A stretch of 64,000 nt of DNA from HXMU1420-2 sp034670145 (GCA_034670145.1 JAXMOA010000011.1:62001-126000); one strand, 5' to 3'. Shown: positions 16,701 to 26,318, counted from the stretch's first letter. The notes: generated by a model from the letters alone, not told the origin. Made by a program: numbers and translations.

Positions 16701-17651
16701 TCAGTAGTGCACCCGGCGTTCGACGAACCAGCGCTGGGCCAGAGTGATCATCATGACAAACAGCAGGAACAGCACGGTGATGGCGGCGCCCATGCCGACG
16801 AGGTTTTGTTTGACGCCTTTTTCGTAGATGGCGAACATCATGACATAGGCGGATTTTCCGGGGCCGGCGCCGATGGGGTAGAAGGCCTCGATCGTGTCAA
16901 AGACCTGGAAGGCGCGGATGCAGCTGATGGTGATGACAAACACGGTTGTCGGGCCAAGGGCGGGCCAGGTGACCAGGCGGAAGCGTTCCCAGCCAGAGCG
17001 GACTCCGTCGATTTCGGCCGCATGGTAGAGTTCACGATGGACCGAGGTGAGGCCGGCCAGGTAGAGCACCATGTTGAAGCCGAAGCCCTGCCAGATGCCG
17101 ACAAAGCAGATCACCCAGATGGCGTAGCGTTTGTCGCCCAGCCAGAGCGGCATGCCGTTCTGGCAATGGTAGGCGAGCCAGGGCCAGAGCGACTCGATCA
17201 GGGTGCCACAGCCGGTTTCGAGGGTGCGGTTGATGACGCCGATGGTGGGGTGGAGCATGAACTCCCACGCGATGGCCATGGCGATGAGGGTGGCCATGAC
17301 GGGCAGGAAATAGATGGTTTTGTAGACATCGCGCAGGTGGGTCAGCGAATTGATCAGCAGCGCGGCGCCCAGTCCCAGCCCGACCGAGAGCGGCACGACC
17401 ACCACCACATAGGTGAAAGTGGCGGTGAACATTCTGGCATAGCTGGAGCGGGTCAGCAGCTTTTCATAATTTTGCGTCCCGACCATGTCGTAGCCGGGAT
17501 TGCCCAGGGCGTAATTTGTGAAAGACAGATAGGTGGCGATGACCACCGGGATCAGCAGGATGACGCACATCAGGATCAGGGCCGGGGCGGTCAGGGCCCA
17601 GGCTGTGTTGCGCTGTTGGCGGGCGGTTGTATTCATGCGCGAGCGGGTCAT
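16701..17651 (-). CDS. UgpA-like ABC permease
   Basis: A 316-residue permease with about six membrane spans and an EAA loop ('AAEIDGVRSGWERFRLVTWPALGPTTVFV'). It shows the MalF/UgpA signature 'FLPVMATLIAMAIAWEFMLHP'. The ATG at 17651 lies one base after the stop of the ATPase gene, supporting cotranscription and this start. It forms the transmembrane pore with the UgpE-like protein. Confidence 0.85.
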   Translation of the reverse strand: MTRSRMNTTARQQRNTAWALTAPALILMCVILLIPVVIATYLSFTNYALGNPGYDMVGTQNYEKLLTRSSYARMFTATFTYVVVVVPLSVGLGLGAALLINSLTHLRDVYKTIYFLPVMATLIAMAIAWEFMLHPTIGVINRTLETGCGTLIESLWPWLAYHCQNGMPLWLGDKRYAIWVICFVGIWQGFGFNMVLYLAGLTSVHRELYHAAEIDGVRSGWERFRLVTWPALGPTTVFVITISCIRAFQVFDTIEAFYPIGAGPGKSAYVMMFAIYEKGVKQNLVGMGAAITVLFLLFVMMITLAQRWFVERRVHY

Positions 17652-17652
17652 G

Positions 17653-18834
17653 TCAGCTGGCCTGACGCCATGACGCATCGGGGGCGTGCAGCAGGTGGCG
17701 CACGCGTTTGCCCACGCCATCGAAGATCAGCGCCTGCGTGGTGTCGAACCGCAGGGCGACCGGTGCGCCCATGTGGAGCGCGCTGCGTTGCCTTGGCGCG
17801 GCGCGCAGGATGAGGCGGCGTGGCAGGCCTGGCACCTCGATCTGGGCGTAGAGTTCGGAGCCGAGGTTCTCCAGATGGGCGAGCGTGCCGGTCAGCTGCG
17901 CGTAGCGGGTGTCATGTGCGGGGGCTTCTGCCGGGGCAAGTTCGATCATTTCGGGGCGCAGGCCGATCTGCACGCTGTCATGCGGTTTGCGGGTGAACAG
18001 CTGCAGCGGGGTGTCCAGCAGGTGGATCTGGCCCTGTGCCTGGAGCGTGGCGGGCAGGATGTTGATTTTGGGCGAGCCGATGAATTCGGCCACGCGGATA
18101 TCGTCCGGGTCGTCATAGACCACGTCGGGGGCGCCGCATTGCAGGATCTCGCCGCTCATCATTACGGCGATGCGGCTGGACATGGTCATCGCCTCGACCT
18201 GGTCATGGGTGACATAGACAAAGGTGGCGCCCAGGCGGCGGTGCAGTTCGGCGATCTCGGTCCGGGTCTGGACGCGCAGTTTGGCGTCCAGGTTGGAGAG
18301 CGGTTCATCCAGCAGGAAGGCGGCCGGATCGCGGACCAGGGCGCGGCCCAGGGCGACGCGTTGACGTTGTCCGCCCGAGAGCTGGCCGGGTTTGCGGTTG
18401 AGCAGCGCGTCGATTTCGAGGGTGGTGGCGGCCTGGGTGACGGCCTGTTGGATGGCGGTGCGGGCGGCGCGCGCGCCGGGCATCAGGGGGCCGATCAGGG
18501 GCAGGCGTTGCAAGGTATTGAGCTGGCGCATTCTGAGCGGCACGGCGATGTTTTCGCCTACGCTGAGGTGGGGGTAGAGCGCGTAGGACTGGAACACCAT
18601 CGACAGGTTGCGATCCGCTGCGCGGGTGCCGGCCATGGAGGTATTGTTGATCTGGATATCGCCGGAATCCTGGCTCTCCAGCCCTGCGATGATGCGCAGC
18701 AAGGTGGATTTGCCGCAGCCTGACGGCCCGACGAGGGAGATGAACTCGCCATCTTCGATGTGCAACGAGACCCCGCGCAGCACCTGTGTTTGTCCAAAGC
18801 TTTTGGCGATCTGGTCGATATGCAGGTTTGCCAT
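17653..18834 (-). CDS. ugpC: UgpC/MalK-type ABC transporter ATPase
   Basis: A 393-residue ATPase with Walker A at residues 36-44 (GPSGCGKST), signature 'LSGGQRQRVALGRALVRDP', Walker B 'FLLDEPLSNLDAKLR' and H-loop 'VYVTHDQVEAM'. It ends in a TOBE regulatory domain. The segment before the signature (about residues 100-145) is longer than in E. coli MalK. The ATG at 18834 follows AGGGGA. It is the first gene of the leftward importer operon and diverges from the LysR gene, which may regulate it. The symbol reflects family only. Confidence 0.85.
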   Translation of the reverse strand: MANLHIDQIAKSFGQTQVLRGVSLHIEDGEFISLVGPSGCGKSTLLRIIAGLESQDSGDIQINNTSMAGTRAADRNLSMVFQSYALYPHLSVGENIAVPLRMRQLNTLQRLPLIGPLMPGARAARTAIQQAVTQAATTLEIDALLNRKPGQLSGGQRQRVALGRALVRDPAAFLLDEPLSNLDAKLRVQTRTEIAELHRRLGATFVYVTHDQVEAMTMSSRIAVMMSGEILQCGAPDVVYDDPDDIRVAEFIGSPKINILPATLQAQGQIHLLDTPLQLFTRKPHDSVQIGLRPEMIELAPAEAPAHDTRYAQLTGTLAHLENLGSELYAQIEVPGLPRRLILRAAPRQRSALHMGAPVALRFDTTQALIFDGVGKRVRHLLHAPDASWRQAS

Positions 18835-18894
18835 GTGATTCCCCTGTGTTCGGGGGCTGTTTAGGCGGCGTGCATCACAGGCAGGTAACGTCAT

Positions 18895-18909
18895 ATTAGC
18901 GATACTAAT
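18895..18909. promoter_or_regulatory. LysR-type operator (T-N11-A box)
   Basis: A perfect inverted repeat ATTAG-N5-CTAAT containing the T-N11-A core lies between the divergent ATPase and LysR genes. LysR-family proteins typically bind such a box to autoregulate and to activate the divergent gene. The repeat is seen; the assignment follows from the family. Confidence 0.6.
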
Positions 18910-18944
18910 GCGTGCGACATCTCTGGTGTTTGAAGGAGAGTCGG

Positions 18945-19817
18945 ATGCGGCCCAATCATCATCAGTTCCTGGCTTTCGCCTATGTGGTGCGCGAGGGCAG
19001 CTTCTCGGCGGCGGCGGAGCGGTTGGAGATCACGCAATCGGCGGTGACGCAGCATGTGGCGAAGCTGGAGCGCAATGTGGGGGTGCAATTGCTGGTGCGG
19101 CGGCGGGATGGGATTGAGGTGACGCAGGCGGGGCAGGCGTTTTATGGGCTGGCGGATCGGCTGGTGGCGCTGGATTCCGAGATTGCGGAGCAGTTGGAGG
19201 GGTTTGCGTCGATGCGCGAGGGGCGGATGAGCGTGATTGCCAATGCGCCGCAGCCGGCGTTGAAGATCATCGCGCGCTTTGCCGAGCGGTTTCCCAACAT
19301 TCGCATTCATTTCGGGTTGCATGACTGGACCACGGCCACGGGGATGATCCGGGCGCGGCTGGCGGATGTAGGGTTGATTACCGATCCGCCGGTGACCCGA
19401 GAGTGGGAGCAGCACCGGGTGCAGAGCACGCGCTATGTGGCCTATTGCCGGAGCGATCATCCGCTGGCCGGGCGGGCGCGGGTGCGGTTGAGCGATATTC
19501 TGGACCAGCGGATCATTCTGCCCGAGGACGGGTCTCTGACTCAGCGGGTGATCAAGGCAGAGATGCGGGCGCAGGGGCTGGCGTTTTCGCGGATGGTGAC
19601 GATGACGACGTTTCCCTTGATGTGCGAGGCGGTGTTGCAGGGGATCGGGATTGCGATTTTCCTGCGGTCGAGCAGTCTTATCCAGCAGGGGTTGGTCGAG
19701 ATCGAGCTGGAGGATCTGGACCACACGCATGAGACCTGGCTGGTGGCGACAAAGGATCGGGCGCGGTTGCGGCTGATTTCAGAGTTTACGGCGATTGCGG
19801 TATCGACCGAGGTTTGA
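18945..19817 (+). CDS. LysR-family transcriptional regulator
   Basis: A 290-residue LTTR with an N-terminal winged HTH ('FLAFAYVVREGSFSAAAERLEITQSAVTQHVAKLE') and a periplasmic-binding-like effector domain. The ATG at 18945 follows a consensus AAGGAGAG site. It lies between a divergent Ugp-like transporter operon and, 60 bp downstream on the same strand, the reductive dehalogenase gene. It could control either or both; the effector is unknown. Confidence 0.9.
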   Translation: MRPNHHQFLAFAYVVREGSFSAAAERLEITQSAVTQHVAKLERNVGVQLLVRRRDGIEVTQAGQAFYGLADRLVALDSEIAEQLEGFASMREGRMSVIANAPQPALKIIARFAERFPNIRIHFGLHDWTTATGMIRARLADVGLITDPPVTREWEQHRVQSTRYVAYCRSDHPLAGRARVRLSDILDQRIILPEDGSLTQRVIKAEMRAQGLAFSRMVTMTTFPLMCEAVLQGIGIAIFLRSSSLIQQGLVEIELEDLDHTHETWLVATKDRARLRLISEFTAIAVSTEV

Positions 19818-19877
19818 CGGGCGTAGCCCCGGCCAAAGGCAAGAGAGCGGTGGACATTTCCGCCGGACTTGGGTCGG

Positions 19878-22800
19878 ATGCGACAGGGCTTGCATCAGGA
19901 GGTGGCGCTGTTGGCTTTTCGTATATTCTCGGACCGGTCGCGCCCGGTGCATTTGGGCCCTTTCCCGATCGAGCGGTTGGAACGGCGGGATCAGGCGGCG
20001 GAGACTGTTGCGCCGATGGTGCCGCCCATGGTGCCCTTGTCGTTTGACCGGCCGGAGCAGCCCGAGAGCATCGTCAACGCCATGGGCGAGTATCAGGCGA
20101 TGCTGGACGTGATCCGGGATGGTCTGGTGAATCCGGCTGCGGCTGAGATCCCTGTGGATCCGGTGGAGCGGGCCAATCACCTCAAGGCGTTTGCCTATTT
20201 TCACGATGCGGCGATGGTGGGCGTGTGTCGCCTGTCGGACAAGGCGCGGTTGTCGGCGCCGGTGGTGAACCCGCATATTGCGCGGTTGGCGCAGGATTTG
20301 TCGACGCGGCAGACCAAGACGCTGGCCTCGGGCATTGATATGATCATGGCGGATCTGAAGGACAGTATTGCCACGCCGCTGGCGCCGATTGATGCGCATA
20401 CCCATGCCATTGTGTTTCTGATCGAGAACCCGCGTGCGCCGCGGGCGCAGGAGCCGGGCAGTGACTGGATCATGGATGCGCAGGCGCACCGGGCCTGTTT
20501 GCTGGGCAGTGAGATTGCCAATGTGATCGCCAGCTATATCCGGCTGCTGGGGTTTCCGGCGCGGGCGCATTCGCCCTCTTGCGGGGAGGTGGATGTCAAC
20601 CGGCTGGCGGTTGATGCGGGGCTGGTCTGGGCCGAGGGCGAGAATGTGATTGCACCTTATCTGGGTGAGCGGTTCGGGCTGGTGGCGGTGACCTGTCAGA
20701 TGGATCTGGCGGTGGATCGCCCGCTGGCCCCGCCCGAGGCGCAGCCGTGGTTTCGTACCAGGGGGCCTCGGTGGTGGCTGGGGCATGGCACGCGACGGGC
20801 CGGAATGGTGGGCAACCCGTATGACGGGCGTGATTTTGCCCAGGGCCCGCATCCGTTCGAGACGCTCAAGCGGGTGGATGATCCGACCACCTATATTGAC
20901 GAGCCGCGTGTGGCGCGGGTGCCAAAGCGGGCCGATATGTTCGCGCGGGCGCAGTTTGGCGATATGGGCAAGGCCAATCAGGACAATGCCACTGGCGGCT
21001 GGTACGCGCGCAAGACGGCGCCCAGCTCGGCTCAGCGGCGGGCGTTGGGGGCGTTTGTGCTGTTGCAGGCGGGCGAGGGCGCGCCGGATGCGGCCTGCCC
21101 CGGGGATCCGGTGCGCAATGGGCAGAACCTGAGGGCGGCGAGTTACTGGTTGGGGATTGATGCGACGGGTTTGTCGCGGTGCCCGGACTGGACCTGGTAT
21201 TCGCATGATGCGCGGGGCGAGGCGATTGATCCGCCCCATGATCAGGCGGTGTCGATGATTGTGGATCAGGGCTATGAGACGATGGAGGGCGCCAGCGGCG
21301 ACGACTGGATCAGCGTGGCGCAGTCGATGCGGGCCTATTTGCGGTTTTCCCTGCTGGGGGGCGTGATTGCCAAACAGTGCCGCAATCTGGGCTATGCGGC
21401 CAAGGCGCATACGGTGATGGATGGCGAAGTCTTGCAGCCGCCTTTGTTGCTGTTGTCGGGATTGGGCGAGGTCAGCCGGATTGGCGAGGTGATCCTGAAT
21501 CCGTTTCTGGGCCCTCGGCTGAAATCGGGTGTGGTGACGACGACGATGCCGATGGATCATGACCGGCCGATTGATTTTGGATTGCAGGCGTTTTGCGAGG
21601 CTTGCAACAAATGCGCGCGGGAGTGTCCCTCGGGGGCGATCACGGCGGGTCCGAAGCTGATGTTCAACGGCTATGAGATCTGGAAGTCAGACAGTCAGAA
21701 ATGCGCCACCTATCGGATCACCAACAAGAACGGGGCCATGTGCGGGCGCTGTATGAAGACCTGCCCCTGGAACCTGGAGGGGATTTTCGCCGAGAAGCCG
21801 TTCCGATGGGCGGCGATGAAGGTGCCTTCGGCGGCGCCTGTGTTGGCGCGGCTGGATGATGCCGTGGGCAATGGCGGTTTGAACCCGGTCAAGAAATGGT
21901 GGTGGGATATCGAGCTGGACGCGGCGGATGGGGCCTATAAGGCGACGGATCTGCCTGTCAATGCGCGGGATTTGGACAAGAAGCTGGATCTGAAATACGA
22001 GGATCAGACGCTGGCGGTATACCCTGCAACGCTGGCGCCGCCGCCCTGGCCTTATCCTTTTCCCATGGATCGCGAGGCCGGGATCGAGGCCTATCAGGCG
22101 ATGGTCACCGCCGAGCAGTATCAGATCAATCTGGCACAGGGCAGCACGCAGGGGCAGCATCGCTATGTTGTGCCGGAGGATGCGCCTGTTTTGCAGATGG
22201 TTGTGGCCAAGGTGGAACATCTGACCGAGGATCTGGTCAAATATGAGTTGCGCCACCCGGAGGGGTTGAACCTGCCGGAGTGGACCGCGGGGGCGCATCT
22301 GGACATTGTGGTGACGCCGGAGTTCCTGCGGCAGTATTCCATGTCGGGGGATCCTGCGGATCGCAGCACTTATCAGATTGCGGTTTTGCGCGAAGATGAG
22401 GGGCGTGGCGGGTCGAAGATGATGCATCGCATCTTTGCCGAAGGTCGGCGGGTGTTTGTGTCAAAGCCGATCAACCATTTCGAACTGGTCGAGGGCGCGG
22501 CGCAGACGCTGTTGATGGGGGGCGGCATCGGGATCACGCCGATGGTGGCCTTTGCGCATCGGTTGCATGCGCTGGGGCGTCCGTTTGAGCTGCATTATTC
22601 GGTGAGCGAGCGGGCGGCAGCCGGGTTTCTGGAGGATTTGCAGGGGTTTGCGTGGTTCGGGAATGTGCATCTGCATGTGTCTGCCGAGGGCACGCGGGCG
22701 GATCTGGCGGCGTTGATGGCGCGGTATCAGCCGGGCTGGCATGTGTATACCTGCGGCCCCGAGCGGTACATGGACAGTGTGATGCAGGCGGCAGAGACGG

Positions 22801-23135
22801 CTGGCTTTGCCGAAGAAGAGCGGCATCTGGAGTATTTCAGCGTGCCCGAGCAGCCCGAGTATGTGAACAACGATTTTACCCTGAAACTGGCCCGCAGCGG
22901 GCGGGAGTTGAAGGTTCCGGCGGATATGACGACGACGGATGTTTTGGCGCAGGCGGGGATTCATGTGGATGTGAAATGCTCGGACGGGATTTGCGGTGTG
23001 TGCAAATGCGGGGTGATCAGCGGCGCGGTGGAGCATCGCGACTTCGTCCTGTCCAAGGCGCAGCGCGACGGGGCCATGATTTTGTGCCAGTCGCGGGCGG
23101 CGGAAAAAGACGGTGTTGTGACCATAGATTTGTGA
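19878..23135 (+). CDS. rdhA: Self-sufficient reductive dehalogenase fused to flavin/[2Fe-2S] reductase
   Basis: A 1085-residue fusion. Residues 1 to about 700 match the corrinoid-dependent, cytoplasmic catabolic RdhA type (like BhbA and NpRdhA). They carry two ferredoxin-like [4Fe-4S] motifs: C573, C576, C579, C583-P and C609, C622, C625, C629-P. From about residue 770 follows a phthalate-dioxygenase-reductase-like module with a flavin strand ('LRQYSMSGDP'), a nucleotide site ('LLMGGGIGITPM', 'YTCGPERYMD') and a plant-type [2Fe-2S] site (C1034, C1039, C1042, C1070). There is no Tat signal, so it is probably soluble and NAD(P)H-driven, removing halogen from an organohalide. The ATG at 19878 is chosen. 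A desaturase-like gene follows after 5 bp. Confidence 0.9.
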   Translation: MRQGLHQEVALLAFRIFSDRSRPVHLGPFPIERLERRDQAAETVAPMVPPMVPLSFDRPEQPESIVNAMGEYQAMLDVIRDGLVNPAAAEIPVDPVERANHLKAFAYFHDAAMVGVCRLSDKARLSAPVVNPHIARLAQDLSTRQTKTLASGIDMIMADLKDSIATPLAPIDAHTHAIVFLIENPRAPRAQEPGSDWIMDAQAHRACLLGSEIANVIASYIRLLGFPARAHSPSCGEVDVNRLAVDAGLVWAEGENVIAPYLGERFGLVAVTCQMDLAVDRPLAPPEAQPWFRTRGPRWWLGHGTRRAGMVGNPYDGRDFAQGPHPFETLKRVDDPTTYIDEPRVARVPKRADMFARAQFGDMGKANQDNATGGWYARKTAPSSAQRRALGAFVLLQAGEGAPDAACPGDPVRNGQNLRAASYWLGIDATGLSRCPDWTWYSHDARGEAIDPPHDQAVSMIVDQGYETMEGASGDDWISVAQSMRAYLRFSLLGGVIAKQCRNLGYAAKAHTVMDGEVLQPPLLLLSGLGEVSRIGEVILNPFLGPRLKSGVVTTTMPMDHDRPIDFGLQAFCEACNKCARECPSGAITAGPKLMFNGYEIWKSDSQKCATYRITNKNGAMCGRCMKTCPWNLEGIFAEKPFRWAAMKVPSAAPVLARLDDAVGNGGLNPVKKWWWDIELDAADGAYKATDLPVNARDLDKKLDLKYEDQTLAVYPATLAPPPWPYPFPMDREAGIEAYQAMVTAEQYQINLAQGSTQGQHRYVVPEDAPVLQMVVAKVEHLTEDLVKYELRHPEGLNLPEWTAGAHLDIVVTPEFLRQYSMSGDPADRSTYQIAVLREDEGRGGSKMMHRIFAEGRRVFVSKPINHFELVEGAAQTLLMGGGIGITPMVAFAHRLHALGRPFELHYSVSERAAAGFLEDLQGFAWFGNVHLHVSAEGTRADLAALMARYQPGWHVYTCGPERYMDSVMQAAETAGFAEEERHLEYFSVPEQPEYVNNDFTLKLARSGRELKVPADMTTTDVLAQAGIHVDVKCSDGICGVCKCGVISGAVEHRDFVLSKAQRDGAMILCQSRAAEKDGVVTIDL

Positions 23136-23140
23136 GTGGG

Positions 23141-24034
23141 ATGGATAATAGGGCCTATCTGGGGACGCTGGACGCCGCGCAAAAGGCGGATTTGACGCGC
23201 AAGGCGGATGGCCCTGGTCTGTGGCGGCTGGCCGGGCATGGGGGCCTGATCCTGGGGTTGGGTGTACTGATTGCGCTGGGGGTTCCGTTCTGGTGGGCCT
23301 TGCTGGTGCCGCAGGGCGTTTTGATCGTGTTTCTGTTCACCTTGCAGCATGAGGCGACACATCAGACGCCCTTTGCCAATGAGGCGTTGAACGAATGGGT
23401 GGGCTGGATCATCGGGGTGATCCTGGTGCAGCCGTTCCTGTGGTTTCGCTATTTCCACTTTGCCCATCATCGCCACACCAACATTCCCGGCAAGGACCCG
23501 GAGTTATCCGCGCCCAAGCCCGAGACCTGGCCTGCGTTTTTGTGGCATCTGGGCACATTGGGCTATTGGGCGGGCAAGGTGCAGGTGCTGTGGGACAATG
23601 GGTTCGGGGCGATGGAGGCCGCCTATCTGCCGCGCGCGGCGCGGTCGCGGCTGCGGCGGGAGGCGCGCGGGATGCTGGCGATCTATGCCGTGGCGGCGGC
23701 CAGCCTGTGGGTTTGGGATGTCTTGCTGTGGGTCTGGCTGGTTCCGATCCTGATGGGCTTTCCTGTGTTGCGGTTGTATCTGCTGGCCGAGCATGGGCGG
23801 TGTCCCTATGTGGCGGATATGTTCCTGAACACACGCACCACGTTGAGCAATCGGGTTGTGCGGTTTTTCGCCTGGAACATGCCATATCACACCGATCATC
23901 ATGCGTATCCTCAGGTGCCCTTTCATCGTTTGCCGGTTTTTCATCGGATGATCGAGGATCGCCTGGGGGTGAGGGCCGCTGGCTACCGGGCCTTTACGCG
24001 CGCCTATGTCCAAGCGCTGGGCGATCAGGATTGA
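23141..24034 (+). CDS. Membrane fatty-acid-desaturase-family protein
   Basis: A 297-residue integral membrane di-iron protein. All three histidine boxes are visible: HEATH at residues 70-74, 'HFAHHRHTN' near 106-112 and 'HTDHHAYP' near 248-255. Hydrophobic spans precede and follow them. The family includes desaturases, ketolases and hydroxylases. It starts 5 bp after rdhA with GAGTGGG upstream, so cotranscription is very likely. The link suggests a hydroxylation or desaturation step on the same organohalide or its product, but that is inference. Confidence 0.8.
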   Translation: MDNRAYLGTLDAAQKADLTRKADGPGLWRLAGHGGLILGLGVLIALGVPFWWALLVPQGVLIVFLFTLQHEATHQTPFANEALNEWVGWIIGVILVQPFLWFRYFHFAHHRHTNIPGKDPELSAPKPETWPAFLWHLGTLGYWAGKVQVLWDNGFGAMEAAYLPRAARSRLRREARGMLAIYAVAAASLWVWDVLLWVWLVPILMGFPVLRLYLLAEHGRCPYVADMFLNTRTTLSNRVVRFFAWNMPYHTDHHAYPQVPFHRLPVFHRMIEDRLGVRAAGYRAFTRAYVQALGDQD

Positions 24035-24156
24035 GGCGTCTTGGGGGTGGTTTGCCCGCTTGGGGGTGTTTTGCGGCTGTGCGGCTCTTGCGCGGCTGTC
24101 ATGGTATTGTTGATGTGGTTGGGTAGGCCGCAAGGAAACGGCGCGTGGAGTTTGTC

Positions 24157-25392
24157 ATGAAAGATGTGTCCTCTGGTCAGAGCCTATTGCTGCGGGGTGC
24201 GCAGGTCATCCTGGAGGATGAGATCGTGCAGGCGGATGTCTGCGTGGCGGATGGGCAGATTGCCGAGATCGGGACGGATCTGCGGGGGGATCGGGTGGTG
24301 GACGCGGGCGGGCTGTTTCTGGCGCCGGCGTTGATTGATGTGCATGGGGATGCGTTCGAGCGTCAGATCATGCCGCGCCCCAAGGTGATGTTTGATATGG
24401 AAACGGCCATTCTGGAAACGGATCGGCAATTGGCGGGCAATGGGATTGCGACGGCCTATCATGCGGTGTCTTTCAGCTGGGCGCCGGGGTTGCGTTCAAC
24501 CGGCAAGAGCCGGGCGTTGATCGAGGCGATTGCGCGGTTGCGTCCGCGGCTGACGGTCGAGAACCGGGTGCAGCTGCGCTGGGAGGCTTTTGCCTTTGAT
24601 GCGGTGGAGGATATTCTGACGCTGTTGCAGGGGCCGGTTGTGCCCTCGGTGGCGTTCAATGATCACATGTCCATGTCGATGCTGGACCCGGATGTGACGC
24701 TGCAGGATCGCGCGTTCGAGCATTCGGCGGCGTTCAGGGCCGGGCGGCTGGATGATCCCCGGATGCCGGCGCGGTTCAACAAGGAGGCCGGGCTGGCCGG
24801 GCTGGCGCCCGAGGCGTTTTATGATCTGGCCTGCAAGGTGTGGGAGCGGCGCCCGGAGGTGCCTGCAAGGATCGCGCAGGTGGCCGAGGCGGCGCGCGCG
24901 GTTGGCGCACCGATGTTGAGCCATGATGACACGCGCATCGAGACGCGGCAGTTTTTCCGGGATCTGGGATCAAGAGTGGCGGAGTTTCCGATGACGCTGG
25001 AGGCGGCGGAGGCGGCGCGGGCAGGCGGCGACAGGATCATATTTGGCTCTCCGAATGCCACGCGGGGGGGCAGCCATATCGGGTCGCTGGGTGCGGCGGA
25101 TATGGTGGAGGCGGGGCTGTGTGATGCCTTGGCCTCGGATTACTACTACCCGGCGATGTTGGCGGCTGTGGCGCGGCTGGATCGGGAAAAGCGGGCCTCG
25201 CGGTCGGCGATCTGGTCTTTGGTTTCCAAAGGCCCGGCGCAGGCCATGGGGTTGAGCGATCGCGGGCGGATTGGTCTGGGACAGCGGGCGGATCTGGTTT
25301 TGGTGGATTGGCCGGATCAGGGGGCGCCGGCGGTGCGGGCGACCTTTGTCGCCGGGCGGATTGCCTATAAGGGGATGCCGCTTGTGGGGTGA
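24157..25392 (+). CDS. phnM: PhnM-like amidohydrolase
   Basis: A 411-residue amidohydrolase resembling PhnM (alpha-D-ribose 1-methylphosphonate 5-triphosphate diphosphatase). It has 'LFLAPALIDVHGDAFERQIMPRP', 'SVAFNDHMS', 'MLSHDDTRIE' and 'GSPNATRGGSHIGSL', and the final metal Asp lies in 'LASDYYYPA'. The ATG at 24157 has GGAG six bases upstream. No other C-P lyase genes are in the window, so it is either an isolated PhnM or a paralogue with another phosphoester role. It sits between the desaturase-like and PEP-hydrolase-like genes on the same strand. Confidence 0.75.
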   Translation: MKDVSSGQSLLLRGAQVILEDEIVQADVCVADGQIAEIGTDLRGDRVVDAGGLFLAPALIDVHGDAFERQIMPRPKVMFDMETAILETDRQLAGNGIATAYHAVSFSWAPGLRSTGKSRALIEAIARLRPRLTVENRVQLRWEAFAFDAVEDILTLLQGPVVPSVAFNDHMSMSMLDPDVTLQDRAFEHSAAFRAGRLDDPRMPARFNKEAGLAGLAPEAFYDLACKVWERRPEVPARIAQVAEAARAVGAPMLSHDDTRIETRQFFRDLGSRVAEFPMTLEAAEAARAGGDRIIFGSPNATRGGSHIGSLGAADMVEAGLCDALASDYYYPAMLAAVARLDREKRASRSAIWSLVSKGPAQAMGLSDRGRIGLGQRADLVLVDWPDQGAPAVRATFVAGRIAYKGMPLVG

Positions 25393-25484
25393 GAGCCTGT
25401 GGGGTTGCCGGGCGGGCGTGGCAATGGGGTGCTGGACACCTCGCGCTGGCTGGGTCAGTTTCAGGGGAGTTAAGGGAGAAAACG

Positions 25485-26318
25485 ATGCCTCGTATTGAAC
25501 GCGCGATCTTGATGGAAAAGTTTCAGGCTATGAAGGCCGCCGGAGAGCCGATCATTGGTGGTGGAGCGGGCACTGGCCTGTCGGCCAAATGCGAGGAAGA
25601 GGGCGGCATTGACCTGATCGTCATTTACAACTCGGGCCGGTATCGGATGGCGGGGCGGGGGTCTTTGTCGGGGTTGCTGGCCTATGGCAATGCCAATGAG
25701 ATCGTGATGGACATGGCGCGCGAGATCCTGCCTGTGACGCGGCATACGCCGGTTTTGGCGGGGGTGAACGGGACGGATCCGTTTTGCATGATGGATTCGT
25801 TTCTGGACCAGTTGAAAGCGGTCGGCTTTTCCGGAATCCAGAATTTTCCGACGGTTGGTCTGATTGATGGGACGTTCCGGGCCAATCTGGAAGAGACGGG
25901 CATGTCTTATGGGCTGGAGGTGGACATGGTCCGCGCGGCGCATGGCAAGGATATGCTGACCACGCCCTATGTGTTCAATGCGGATGAGGCGACGGCGATG
26001 GCGCAGGCGGGGGCGGACATCATTGTCTGTCATCTGGGGCTGACCACGGGCGGGGCGATTGGCGCGCATACGGCGCTGACCCTGGAGGATTGTCCGGCGC
26101 TGGTGGAGTCCTGGGCCGAGGCGGCCTTGCGCGTCAACCCGGAGGCGATTGTGCTGGTGCATGGTGGCCCGGTCGCGATGCCGGAGGATGCGTCCTATAT
26201 TCTGCGCAACACCGAGAATTGCCACGGCTTTTACGGCGCATCGTCGATGGAGCGTTTGCCGACCGAGGAGGCGCTGACGGCGCAGACGCGCCGGTTCAAG
26301 GCCATTCGGTCCGATTGA
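25485..26318 (+). CDS. Phosphoenolpyruvate hydrolase-family TIM-barrel protein
   Basis: A 277-residue TIM barrel of the PEP hydrolase family (once annotated as a 'TIM-barrel signal transduction protein'). It shows 'IIGGGAGTGLSAKCEEEGGIDLIVIYNSGRYRMAGRGSL', 'PVLAGVNGTDPF' and 'GIQNFPTVGLIDG'. In many proteobacteria it is paired with a Tm-1-like protein, which is absent here. The ATG at 25485 has GGGAG upstream. Its stop overlaps the start of the glycosyltransferase gene by one base. The in vivo role is not established. Confidence 0.8.
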   Translation: MPRIERAILMEKFQAMKAAGEPIIGGGAGTGLSAKCEEEGGIDLIVIYNSGRYRMAGRGSLSGLLAYGNANEIVMDMAREILPVTRHTPVLAGVNGTDPFCMMDSFLDQLKAVGFSGIQNFPTVGLIDGTFRANLEETGMSYGLEVDMVRAAHGKDMLTTPYVFNADEATAMAQAGADIIVCHLGLTTGGAIGAHTALTLEDCPALVESWAEAALRVNPEAIVLVHGGPVAMPEDASYILRNTENCHGFYGASSMERLPTEEALTAQTRRFKAIRSD

